Source of the DNA: Golubevia sp. BC0850
Taxonomy: Eukaryota > Basidiomycota > Exobasidiomycetes > Golubeviales > Golubeviaceae
Length of the DNA: 64,000 nt
Assembly (NCBI GenBank): GCA_012976225.1
Contig: JAAVVG010000003.1
Coordinates: forward strand, 62,001 to 126,000
Reading direction: 5' to 3'
In this document: one piece after another, positions 1 to 11,500 of the stretch
How the letters are laid out: every line of letters begins with the position of its first letter
Position numbering within the stretch: the first letter of the stretch is position 1
The notes under the pieces: generated by a model
Told to the model about the DNA's origin: nothing
What the model saw: the letters and a program-made list of their open reading frames with translations, nothing else
The model's database searches: none
Made by a program: the position numbers and the translations under genes

Positions 1-342
1 AAAGAATTCTTCGGTCCGATGAAAGAATCAAGAGCAGATAACTTCAGATGGGAAACCTTTGGAATGGAGAAATGGGCTGGAAGGGAAAGGAAATTGTGGA
101 TTGGAATTGAGAAGAAATTGATCGAGAGAGAAGTTGAGAAGGAGAGAAAAGAGAAAGAGAGGAAGAGAATCAAGTTTTTTGGAGAGCAAGAAGCAATGAA
201 GAGGAGAGGGAAGTCGGTGAAAGTTGAACAGATGAGAGAGGAAAGGGAGGAGAGGGAGCCGATGTGGGAAAGGGAACAGGATGTTCACGAGATGAGGAAG
301 AATGAAATTGAAAATTTGGGAATGGAATTCGGAAGGGGCTAA
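1..342 (+). CDS. C-terminal end of an unrecognised charged protein (5' partial)
   Basis: The frame is open from base 1 and ends at a stop at 340-342, so the first ATG at 19 is probably internal and the gene starts outside the window. The visible 113 residues are very rich in Glu, Lys and Arg and read as a long amphipathic helix, with Trp and Phe scattered in the first third. I recognise no family. The opposite strand is also open here, which is common for AG-rich sequence, so coding is likely but not proven. The next gene on the same strand starts about 500 bp downstream. Confidence 0.4.
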   Translation, partial: KEFFGPMKESRADNFRWETFGMEKWAGRERKLWIGIEKKLIEREVEKERKEKERKRIKFFGEQEAMKRRGKSVKVEQMREEREEREPMWEREQDVHEMRKNEIENLGMEFGRG

Positions 343-857
343 TGGGAATGCAAAATGGAGTTCGGGTGGGGGATGGGGAAGATCTCAAGAAGAGAAATTA
401 ATTTGAATCATCAGTCTAATCAATTTCCATCAGGATTTTTTTTATTTCTTCTTTTTCTTTATCTGTTTGGAGTGATAGTCTCCGGTTTTCACGAGATGGA
501 GATCTTGCTCGGGAAAACACCGTCATCCCCTTTGCTTCTTCGGAAAGGATCCGTTCTTTCTTTCCAAACCTCCTGAAGACTTGAACTTACACTTATACCC
601 TCCAGTATTCAGTCAGACTCATTCAACTCAAACCCGAATCTTCAAGAACCAGCATCATCTGTTGAGTTACCAAGCTACAGATCTTCTCCTGTGGACCCTA
701 GAATCTGGACACTCCCCTCCGCCTCTTCTTAACGACCTCTGACGACCATCATTCCATTCACTCATCAATATCTTAATATCAAATCTTCTCACTCACAATC
801 TTCAATTCACGTACGGCCTTGAGAGATCTCAATCTCAATCTCAACAGCAAGAAACCA
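343..857. other. Intergenic / 5' leader of the lipase gene
   Basis: No convincing gene. It holds a T-rich tract near 425-460 and CT-rich sequence toward the downstream ATG, typical of fungal promoters and leaders. The frame of the downstream gene stays open back to a TTG at 819, but the first ATG is at 858. Confidence 0.5.
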
Positions 858-3800
858 ATGTCCAAATCAGCTGGAACTGATGATAAGAACAAATCCTCTG
901 CTACGTCTACTTTGACAAGCGTCCCAGCAAGAGGTAGCTCTATCAAGTCATCTGCTATCGCTACAGATTCAAGTTCAAAAACAGCGGACCTCAATTCACC
1001 ACCTCCAACCTCTGATGATTCGACCACCACTACCACAGCCTCTAATCAGCAACAGATGATTCTATCTCAGCCTCTTCAGGAGAGCGAACAAGGTCTAGGT
1101 CTTAGTTTGCAAGTGAGATCGAATGGGGAAGGAAACCAGCAGAAGGAAGGTAGCTCAGGAATGGTTGGCAAGGTGGGAGCCATGGGAGTGAACACAAGCT
1201 CTGCTTTGGTCAAGTTCGCAACTGGTTCTAGTGAGTTCTGTCGCGGTCTATTTTGATATGTGATTATTTGATGGGTCTAGAATGGAGATCCAATGGGAGA
1301 AAACAGGCCGAGAGAATAGAGAATCACGATGATGACCCAGGAGACTTCCTCCCTTCAATTCTATCCCCTCCCACCCTCCCACCAGCTCTTCTACCGCCTC
1401 AGCTAGCGGAGATGGTGACTCAACTTGCTTGGTTAGCAAGGGTTTCACTCAAGACTACTTCTTTCTTCATAGAGTTAATCCTAGAGACAGCCAAGTACTC
1501 CACTGGATTCTCACTTGGAATCACTCGCAGAGCGCTTATCTCCGCTGTTGGAACTGCTAGAGCAATGCATGCCATTGCTGGAGGAGAGAATTGGGACGCT
1601 CAGAGTGCGGGAAAGGCTATCGAAGGAGCTGGTGGAACTAGAGGACTGGGGAGAGCCACGAAGTGAGTGTGGTCGGGACGTAAGAATAGAAGTCAGACAA
1701 TCAGTTCTCATCTCACCCTTTCCTCTCTATCACAGTCAAGCATTTCTCAACATCCTAGACAAATACACGGCAGTCGGAATCTATGTTATCCATCACACTT
1801 TTACGATGGCGGAGCTCTTCGCCATGTCTGGATTCTATCTAACTTCCTCTTCAATCAAAGCTGGAATCAGTGCGGCAGATGAATCGGTCAGAATGATAGA
1901 TGGAATCTTTGGTTCCAATGAGACTTCAAGAGCACTTTCAGGTTTCATCGGTTTGGTCAAGAGAGAACTTCATCCGGATTCAAATCCGGCGACCGGAGGA
2001 GGTCTTAAGACAATCGCAGCTTTAACAAAAGCGTTCACAGCTTTTGCGGTCTTACAGAATGCTACTTATAAACGAACGGCAAAGACTCAGAAGATGAGAG
2101 TTCTTTATGACTGTACCGTTTTTGGAGAGGTAGAAACAAATAGTTGGAGAGCTAGGATTGTGGGTAGTGGGAACTTCTTAGCTGGAAACGGAAACGGAAA
2201 TGGAAACGGAAACGATGGACCAAGAAGAGTTGGGGATGCTACTGCTACTAGAGAAGCTATCGAAAATGGAAGTGGAATTCCTCCCAGAACCACTTCTTCC
2301 CATCCAAATCAAGACCCCTCAATCCCTTCTTCCAGAAGCAAAAGGTGGTCAAGGTCTGCTCAACCGGAATCTTCCAAGTACTTTGACGAAGGAGAACTCT
2401 GTCTAACGGACGTCAACGATGGATCTGCTTCTCTATCTCCAGGAACCGAATCAAGAAATCTGGACGAAGACGCCTCTATCATGGCGGATCTGGACTACCT
2501 CGTCGGTGTTGACGGAGACGAAGAGATGGAAGACAGCTCTCTGCTGACCTCTCCTGAAATCTTGTCTTCCGGTTCGATGCATTTGAGAGGAGATGAATTG
2601 CCTGAAGATATGAAGCTAGTACTGTCGAAATACGGAGACAGTGACCTCAATCAAGGAGTGGTGGTGGACAGGTCGAAGAAGAGGAATCCGAACGATCCAA
2701 GGAATCGAGAAGTCAAGAGAGTAGTTCGCAAAGTCAAGTCCGGTAGAGATGAAGTTGAAACGGTCTATGAGATCACGACGGAGACGATCGAAACTATCGA
2801 AACTACCACTACTATTCAGAGGCCGAATCGAAGCACTGGAAACAATGCTGAGGGTACTGGAAATTACCTCAAAGACAAGCTTCTCAAACTTCCAAATCCT
2901 TTCTCTGCTCTTTCTGGTCAAGGCAACTCTCAAGCCAGTGGAAGCAAAGGAAGAGGGGGTGGTAGTAGGACGGATAGAGATGTTACCGAATCTCATTCGG
3001 GAATGGAAACCTATACGGAAGACGTCGACGGAACATTCAGAGAGACAGTAACGACTGAACAAGATGAATGGCTGGAAGTAGCTCGTACTGTTGGAGCCGA
3101 CGAGTCCTTCGGAAGCTCTCAAGGAGACGGAAGTCTTACAGCTGGATCCAATGGTGGTCTGGGTCTCATGGATGAATCTGGGAGGTCTCTGCCAGAGGTT
3201 CCAAACGGACGACCTGAGCTAGCTATCGGAGCTCTTTCGAGACAAGACGCAATCGACCATCCTGAAGACAGCAGAGCAAGGATGCAGGTAGTCTTGAAGA
3301 CCATGACTCGGAAGTTGACTCAGAAAAAGAGAATCATGAGACAGGTTCAAGTCAGAAGAACAGATCTGAGCGCTCAAGAAGAGTTGGAGGACACAGAGAT
3401 GGAAGTCGATCGACAACTTGGAAGTAGGTCTGCTGGAACCTCAAGTAAAAACTCTCCTAGCAATAGCATACATGCTCTACCTCCATCATCAAAGACGGCT
3501 CCTTCAAGCCCTGGCGTCGAAAGGAAATCAGGAAGGTCTGGATTCCGTTCAAGTCCAAGCTCACCTCGTCAAGGCGCTTCAGAACAGCTCGGGAACACTT
3601 TCCAGAGAGCGTTCAGTAAAGCTAGGTCTACTTTCAGGAATGCCTCTGGATCAGGAATTAAGGATCCGGAAGGAATGAGAGAAAGAATGAAATCCAATTC
3701 TTCAGACGTTACTATGGCTTCGGTCTCTGGAATCGACCCTTCGAGTTCTCCACCTTTGTCTTCCCCGACTGGAGAAGACTTTCCTTATCACAACGGAACT

Positions 3801-6123
3801 TCAACTCCTAGACCTCGAATGCCTTTTGTTAGATCTCCACCTTCTTCACCTGATCCGAATCTGAACGGTTACGGCTCTTTCCAATCTCATCCAAACACTC
3901 TACCTCCATCGACAGCTGAAAATGGTTCAGTTCGTGGAAAGAAACGTCGGAATCGAGCTCTTTCCATCACAAGCATGAGATCCTTTGCTTCAAGAACCCA
4001 CACTCATGTTCAGAGCAATAGTCACACGTCGAATTCCGGTGGATCTTCAACAAAGAAGGGTGGAATGAATCATGGTTCGGATGGTGAAACGGAGGCTCTC
4101 AACTTCCCTAGACAGCATCTAGTCAAGAATCTTCATCATTTCATGCGATTCGCTTCAGCTTCTTATGGTCAGAACTTCATGCGGATTCTAGGAATTGGAG
4201 TGAGTGTTGAGGAGAGCCGAGCTTGTCAAGTAGGTTGATTACCGTGTGCTGATCTCAATCTTTCCTACCCTCCTCTTACTTTCCTGCCACTTATAGAAAG
4301 CGGAGTATCTCTTCGCCGATACCTCTAAGCTTCACAACAACGTTTGGGCTTTCGCTCATCACGTAGGGCTACCTCCGGACAATGTGATTCTCAGCTCTTT
4401 TACCGAAGACGGCTCGACTCCTTTCCACTCGGAGAAAATGTCCCCAATCGTGAACTACGTCTCTGTTGACGACGAGAGTCAGGCTATCGTTCTCGCTTGT
4501 CGTGGGTCGCTGGGGTTGAGCGATATGCGTGAGTTGCGAGCGAAATTTCGAGCCCTCTCCGAAACCAACAAGACTGACTTCTTTTTCTCTTGCTTCCTCA
4601 GTGACTGACTTGACTTGCGACTTTGAAGAGATTCAAGTTCAAGGTGGCAACCGTCATCATTTATACCAAGTCCACTCTGGGATGTTAGCCTCCGCTCAAC
4701 GGTTCACCTCGTCCTCAAGCACTGTGTTTGCAACACTCAAGAAAGCTTTGGAAGACTACCCTGATTACGGTCTTGTCATCTCTGGTCACAGCTTGGGTAA
4801 GTCGTCAAACTTCAAATTTCTGCTCTCAAATTATGGGTTCCTAATCTAACCCCCTGCCTCTCCTTTCTTCTTTCCCAGGCGGAGGTGTCGGAGCCCTTCT
4901 AGCTATTCTTTGGGGCTGCCCCACCGAGCTCTTCCAGAATCAAGTTCTAGAGCGACCAGCCAGCTCTCAACTACGTCATCCTCCGATCACGACCGCCTTC
5001 GTTACCTCTTTCTCCTCGGGACTGCCTCCAGGTCGACCCATTCATGCTTATGCTTATGGAGTTCCAGCTACCACTTCTCCAGATCTCTCAAGGTACTGCA
5101 AAGGTTTGGTCACCTCGGTAGTTCATGCTTACGATATCGTACCTTCCATCTCTCTGGGAACTATCAGAGACATGAGAAACGTCGCTCAAAGTCTAGCTGA
5201 CGAGCAAGAAACAGCTCAAGAGATCGTAGGACGAGTGGTCGGATTGTACCAAAGGAAGAGAAAGCTCAACGAGTCACGGAACTTCTCGAGACCTCCTCTT
5301 TCATCTCTCAACACTTCGAATGGAATTGAATTCCAGACTCAAGCTCAAGGTTCATCGGATTCTGAAATCCCAAGACCTCATGAGGCCCCTGCTCATGAGA
5401 GAGAGTTCATGGTCGAACTTGAAGAGCTGGCAGATGGAAGGACCAGGAATAGAGCTCAAGACGCTGGCTATCAAGATCCGTTAGCCGAGGAGAACTTCCC
5501 TGGAAGTGGCAGTACTTCCTCTGATGGAACTCCTAGAGGCCCAAGTCTAGATGGAAATGGAGCTAGTGGAGACGCTGCCAATGACGCTGACAACGATCTA
5601 GCTGATTGGCTCTGGTCTTTGATCAAGACTATGAGAGCTAGCATGGATGAAGCAAAGCTTTACCCCCCTGGGAAAGTGTACTGTGAGTGTTAAAAGGTCC
5701 TCATCGCTACTCTCTGCTCTAGCTGACACCCTCTGTTCTTTTCCTCTCTTCTCTCACTAGGCGTAGAGACCTTTGCTGTTTACGTTACTCCTCGAATGAC
5801 AGCTGAATCGAGAGCCTCTTCAACTCAATTCGAAGCTGAGAGGTTAGCCTCGAGTAGAGGTCAAGCTCACAGAGTCATCATGAGGGAATGCACTGACGTA
5901 GAGAAGAGGTTCAAGGAACCTATCTTCGCCAGATCTATGTTGAGAGATCATATTCCGACCAATTGTGAGTTTCGAAGCAGTGATCAAACGCCGTCTGGGG
6001 AGGAATGTTCATGAGCTGCTGACTGACGACGGCCTCCGATCCCCTTTCTTCCATACAGACGAGCTCTGCACTCAGCTGCTCTATGAGAGCGTTCTTCCTA
6101 GAGAGGAGCAGACCAGAAGGTAA
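858..6123 (+). CDS. sn1-specific diacylglycerol lipase-like protein (class 3 lipase)
   Basis: Eight exons (858-1230, 1281-1662, 1736-4229, 4297-4528, 4602-4796, 4879-5682, 5761-5964, 6059-6123) join in frame to 1582 residues. Hydrophobic segments lie in the N-terminal 250 residues. A disordered Ser-rich block of several hundred residues follows, then the class 3 lipase fold. The nucleophile motif GHSLGGG is split by the intron at 4797. Asp is in HAYDIVPS, and the C-terminal MLRDHIPT matches the region holding the catalytic His in animal DAGLs. The family removes the sn-1 acyl chain of diacylglycerol at membranes, giving 2-acylglycerol and a fatty acid. The start is the first ATG in frame. The linker makes it longer than animal DAGL-alpha (about 1040 residues). 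The family call is firm; the substrate is inferred. Confidence 0.9.
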
Positions 6124-6158
6124 CTCGATTCTCTGTACAAATTCTCTTCCCAAGGATT

Positions 6159-6184
6159 CCTCTCTCTCTCTCTCTCTCTCTCTC
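6159..6184. repeat. (TC)n microsatellite
   Basis: About 13 TC units lie directly downstream of the lipase stop, in its presumed 3' UTR. Similar CT or GA runs occur near 9227-9248 (an intron of the next minus-strand gene) and 13423-13440 (its leader). Confidence 0.9.
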
Positions 6185-6800
6185 CAGCAAACCACACGTA
6201 GAAGTCATGCAACATACTCGGATTTTCATCTTCTTTTTCACTCTCATTTGTTCTTGTTTCCTTATTCATCAGACCGTCCTTCGAGAAAGCCACACCTCAT
6301 TTCAAGCCACCCTACACATCTTTAACTATCTTAATCTTCTCATTTCAGATCTCTCTTGTATGCCGCAGAAAGTATCTCTTTTCTTCCGGCCATTTTCGTT
6401 CCCCACTTTCAATATGTAGTTACTTTCCTGTTCAATCGTGAGATGTGAGATCAACTTCTGAGAGAGACGGCTGCATTTAGGAAGAGAAGAGTTCCAAGGG
6501 GTTCGAATTTACATCGCGGCTCGTTTCGCTTATTCATAAGCAGTCTGAAAAACCCTTATAGCAGTCTCGCACTCCCAGCTTCTGCACTTCTCCAACTACT
6601 CGGAGTGAGAAAGGTTTTCTGAAAAGCACAGACTAGGATTCGAAGAGTCTTGTGAAGAAGTTCTACAAAGGCATGGTTTTGATATGTTGATATTTGTTTG
6701 AGTTCTTGCTTGTTTCTTTTCATTCTCTTCATTTCTCTTTCTCTTTTTTCCTTCTTACCTTTAATTATGTCGCTCAAACTTCCCTTTCGCTCACCTTCCC
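6185..6800. other. Intergenic after the lipase gene
   Basis: Pyrimidine-rich, with only short frames on both strands that lack family resemblance. It probably contains the lipase 3' UTR. The duplicated gene fragment begins at its right edge. Confidence 0.5.
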
Positions 6801-6990
6801 TCAATCCATCTCTTCCAAATCTACCTCTCCCAACTCTTCTACCTCGTCATCAGCATCATCGAAATTAGGACCGTAACCAGTGCCTAAAGGTTCTTCTTCA
6901 TTTTCCAGTTCTTCAAAACGATTTTCTGGGAGCATTCCATCGTCCGGGAACATTCCAGGCATTTCTCGACCTTGACGATCCCCTCGAAGA
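6801..6990 (-). pseudogene. Duplicated C-terminal fragment of the large gene at 44029-48998
   Basis: Read on the minus strand, this stretch encodes a tail ending GEVDLEEMD followed by a stop, preceded by EMPGMFP, FEEL and GYGP. The same order is found at the end of the last exon of the 1627-residue protein at 44029-44218: EMPPGMFP, FEEL, GYGP, GEVDLEEMD, stop. By eye the DNA is roughly three-quarters identical, with small indels. Similarity stops abruptly around 6980, where the opposite strand becomes the F-box-family remnant, and nothing matches beyond the stop codon. No start or upstream exon is attached, so it is a dead fragment of an old segmental copy. Confidence 0.78.
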
Positions 6991-7824
6991 GAAAGAAGCA
7001 GAAGAAAAAGCCAACCTGTTAGATCCTTCTCCTGAGTCCAACCCTTCAAGTCCTCAATCCTCGTTGAAATCTCAGCCACTTCCAATTGGTTCCTTCGATG
7101 TCACTCTACATCCTGCCTTTACCAACAAAGAGACTCTCAAGTATGTCATAAGTAGACAGAGTGACTGCCAAGTTGACTCGGGCATTCGGAAAAGGTCATT
7201 TTGAAACAGAAGGTTATTTTGAATTGGCCGATCATCCAATCGGATCCGATTCTGTCACTGAGCCTGCCGTATTATTCTTCAAATTCAACTTTGAGGAAGA
7301 TAGTTCACTTCATAGAGGTACTTCAGATAGACATCCAGCTTCACCTGGTTTTCCCAGAGCGGTGACCGTCAAAGACGTGATGAGTGCTTGGATCAAGTTG
7401 AAGGGTGAAAAGAAGATAGCATCGTAGTGTGTTGCAGGAAGTAGAGCCAAAAGCACCAAGATGATAAGATCCAGGACCAGTGAGTGTCTTCTCTCCTAAG
7501 GAAGGTTTAAGACGTCAGGTCTAATATTACATGAAGCGAAATTGGTCTGGTGAGTCTGCATCTGTTATTCACCGAGTGCTCCGGTTCGACTTCAAAGGTA
7601 TTCAATCTAATGAGAACACAAAAGGGTTTGGACCTCGTTTTTGACTATCACCTGCGTTCCTTTCCAAATTCTCACTCGGCATCATCCAAGACGATCCAGC
7701 TCGCAAACGTGTCTCCACCAACAACAATTATCGCTCTTACGGCGAGTACGACTACTACAGCACACAATCCTCGTCTTGCGGTAAATATGGCCACATGAGT
7801 CACGAATGTCACTATGACAGATGA
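6985..7824 (+). pseudogene. Remnant of an F-box/zinc-knuckle family gene (copy 1)
   Basis: Plus-strand pieces match two other loci in this window (21484-22762 and 56475-57405). FDVTLHP and TLKYVI (about 7095-7150) match copy 2 FDITLHP and TLKYVI. The block 7161-7427 carries TEPAV, HRGTSDRHP and VTVKDVM. After a gap come the short exon ending at the GTGAGT near 7550 and a final frame ending at 7824 with CGKYGHMSHEC, a CCHC zinc knuckle whose first Cys is Ser. No F-box part is present, because the left end is cut by the duplicated fragment at 6801. The first two blocks are in different frames. It is probably a truncated pseudogene. Shared intron positions point to DNA-level duplication rather than retroposition. 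Confidence 0.65.
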
Positions 7825-8534
7825 CTGAAGACTGAACGCAACCTCAATCATGTCATCACCTCTGAACTCTGCTACCCTGACACCTCCTGACACCTCCTGA
7901 CAAGTCTGCAAACTACCGATGGGACTCGATATTGAAAATTGACCTCTGTTAAAATTTGAAATGTTGGTCCTTCTGTGGCGATCTCGATGATGCTTCGAGT
8001 GAACCTTGTGACCAGTCTGCCGCCTGTCTCTCGTGTCTTCCATCCCCTTGTTCTTCACTCTTCATACCACAGAATCACAAGCGGAATACCAGTATCACTG
8101 TATCGATTATGAGATTGCAAAGAGAAGAATGTAGAGAAAGAAAAAGGGCACTAAAAAAAGGGAGCTGAGAATGGGGGTAAAACGAGATGTTGAACTAAGG
8201 TACAGCAGAATTTCAAGAAAGAGCGTGTGAAGCTAATCGATAGCTTTCTAGTAAGGACGAAGGAAAGAGAACTTGGTAGGTATTGCTATAGAGGAAATTA
8301 GAGGAATTTGACTCTGGAAACTAAAATTGAATGAAAGACGGAGATTGTTCTTGGAATTGTCCGGATTAAAGAAAGAGGTACTGAAAGGATGGGCGAACGC
8401 TAAATGATTTGGGTGAAAGGGTAAAGAGAAAGAAGAAAACGAAAACTAAAAAGTCCAGATTGCCGAGTGTTTGACAATTTGATGATCTGATTCAGATTGA
8501 GGGGGAAGATTCAAGTGGAAGGCAGATTGACTCT
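7825..8534. other. Intergenic, purine-rich
   Basis: About 700 bp with no convincing gene. The left part has the near-tandem ACACCTCCTG repeat around 7880-7900. The rest is AG-rich and probably includes the 3' UTR of the minus-strand gene ending at 8535. Confidence 0.5.
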
Positions 8535-11500
8535 TTATCTGAGTCTATCGCTTCCTTCCATAGGTTTGATCCAGATCAATCCAGGTCTACTTCTCTCTCG
8601 GATGATTTGCCAAGGAGAAGTAGTTTCAACTCTATCGCCATTTTGATCATAAGTGCTTGAATGTTTGGGTAGGTTTGCTAAAGACTGTGCGGTAAATCCG
8701 TTGGTGACTGCAGCTAAGATTGCAGCTCTAGATTGAGCTGAAGCAGTTGGTCCAGCACAGCGAGCGATGAGAGACTGGGAGAGGAAGAGCGAGAAGAAGA
8801 GATGTCAGATTGTGAGATCCCATCACGACCAAAGCAAAAGACAGGGACTTACCTTTGCATGTTCTGCTGTTCCTTCACATTCGACGATTACTCGTCCGTG
8901 CCAGCCTTCATCGACAGATTCAACTCCTTCATCACTAATGATTTGACCTCCAGTAATGTTGAAAAAAGATCTGTATAACCATTTAGCAACTCTGTACCTT
9001 CCTTGAGGAGAGTTAGTTTCAACGTGGTCTTGAACCAATCTCAAGCTTCCCAAAATCTGTTCCCTCCAAGGCAAGATGTCCAAGAAGACGACAGGGTTAT
9101 CATGAGAGTGGATGACGTTGTGGAAGTAAGAAGGAGAATAGAGGAACGAGTTGAGCCAAGACGGCAGATGGCCTGGAGCATAGACGTAAGACAGATCTCT
9201 GAGATACCTGTAGAGAGAGGGATGAAAAGAGAGAGAGAGAGAGAGAGACGAGGTTAGAGAGAGACGAGGTTAGAGGGCAGTCTTGGACTGGTGAGGAGAA
9301 AGTCGACGAGAAAGTGAAAAATCACTCACCTTCCGTCGAACAATAGTTTCCCAATGTTAGATCCTTGAGTTAGATTTCCTATAGCACAATCCCAAACCAC
9401 ATCTCCTTTGATCAAATAGTTCCAGATTCCTGCACGGAAAAGCTCTTGTTCACATCGACCTAATTCTTCATCTGAAAGCCAAATTCCTTCTCTAGCAGGC
9501 ACCCAACATCTAAAAAGTGCTGCTCTTCCAGGTTTCCAAGGCGATGGCATTGGGGGAAGAGCTGGAAGATGAGATGTCTCCTCAGGTAGAGAATGGAGCA
9601 TCCCTCCAGAAGGGGAATGAGATGGAGTCAACGAGATCGGTGAAGCTGCTCCCGAGATCCCAGGGGTAGAAGCTGGAGAACGAGCTGGAGAGATTGTCTG
9701 AGAAGAGTTTCGGTGGGAGAGCCTGTTGATTGGAAGGATCGGAGATTGATGAGGAGATAGACCACCTACTCCGAGAGAGCTTCCAGCCATCAATCCACCT
9801 TCGTTGAGTTGAGTCTGACTTCCATTTTGTTGAGGATAGTAACTGTTGACTCTACCAAGACCAGAAGAAGATTGAGGCATGTTCTGTTGAGAGTTCCTGA
9901 ATCCGTTGACAGAGCTCATCGAAGGAGAATTAGCAGGAGAACGTTGCTTTGGAGTTGAAGGTTGTGAAGAAGATGGAATCTTGAAGACTGGTTGAAGTCT
10001 GAGACGAGACAAAACTCGATTGTAGGATCTAGTCGACGCACGAGCGAGACGGGGAATTCTTGAGTCCATCGATTGTGGAGCTGAAGAATATTGAGCTCCA
10101 ACTAGATGATACTCCGGAGTCAAATCTGCTCCAATTATGAAAGCATCCTGGAAAACAAAGTCAGAAAAAGAAGCCGGGAAGATTGTCAGCGTTAAAAAAA
10201 AGGCCTTTCATTCGACGCTCCTGAGAACTCTCCCGACACTCTCTATCGCTTGACTCACCAAATCCTGTAAAGAAATCGGTAAAGGATCTTTCCCCATCTG
10301 ACCATTCTTCCCATTACCCCAGGTTCTATAACCCAAAGGTCCCAAAAACCTTCTCAAGACAATCTCTCTCCCCACCTGATTGTCTAAAGCGAACCTCAAT
10401 CCATTCGAAGTATGTCTCAAAGTCTTAATCTCAGCACAGTCTACGAAAGAAATCAACCTAGTCAAAAGTTGAGGAGAAGTTCTGGTCCAAACCATCTCGA
10501 ACAGATCACAATAAGTGACCAAAACTGATTTCTTAGATTCTTTCCAAGAGATGGTGTAACCTTTTGGATTACTCGAATCTCTAATCTTTGAGGGAATCAT
10601 AGTAGTCTGAATTTCTTGAACGGTTCTATAATGGGTAGTTGAGGATCTGAAAGAAGATGGTAGAGTTGAAGATGGGTTGTAGTTTGACCATGAAGAAGCA
10701 GAATTGCCATTGATTACTGGAGAAGAATTGATACCATTCTGAAGAGAACTTTGAGGTTGGGTTCCAGAGGATTGTAAACCATTTGGAGAATTCGAAGTCA
10801 TCATAGGTAAAGATCTTAAAGCTTTCTCAACTTCTTCATTTCCATTCTCCTCAATTAATTGAGTTTCTTTTCGATTAACATCTAAACTTTCTCTATCAGC
10901 CGCATCAATAACCATATCGAATCTACTTGAAGGTCTTTCGCCATCTCTTTCTTCAACTTCTTCTTTCGCATCCTCGTCATCCAAAGATTGAGCGATAGAG
11001 TTCCTCACTTCCAAAACATCAGCTTGACGTTTTGGACGATTCCCAACATTTTCATTCGGAGGTTCTCTTGCTTGAACGTTGATTTCTTGAGCGGATGTGA
11101 TCAGAGGAGTTAAACCTTTACCTTTCAAATTGCTTCCATTCGATTCACCATTCACATTCAAACCAGTACCGAAAGTTGAGGTTCCCAATCCGATCAAAGG
11201 AGTTCCATCAATTGGAGTCATAGGTCCATTACCTTCACCTTGACTTGAACCAGTCCTACTTCCACTTCTACCACTTCCAAATCTAGGAGTCAAAATCTCA
11301 TTAGAAGATCCATTACTTTCCAAAGAGTTTGATTGTGGAGGTGAATCTTGAGAGTTGAAAGGAGTTTCTGGAGGAGGTTGACGATTTAGATGGGATTGTT
11401 GATGTCTAGAAGAAGAAGTTTGAGGATTTTGGGGAGAACTTGAAGGTCTAGAATTCGAACTACTAGGTCTTGATCCTTTCTTCTCCTTACTCAAATCTTT

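Noticed and set aside
2616-3122. 168-codon minus-strand frame inside the lipase gene
   Set aside because: It is the mirror of a long, well-supported exon and has no protein-like conservation.
6480-6520. GGTTCGAATTT resembling a tRNA B box
   Set aside because: No matching A box or cloverleaf arms upstream. No tRNA gene was found anywhere in the window.
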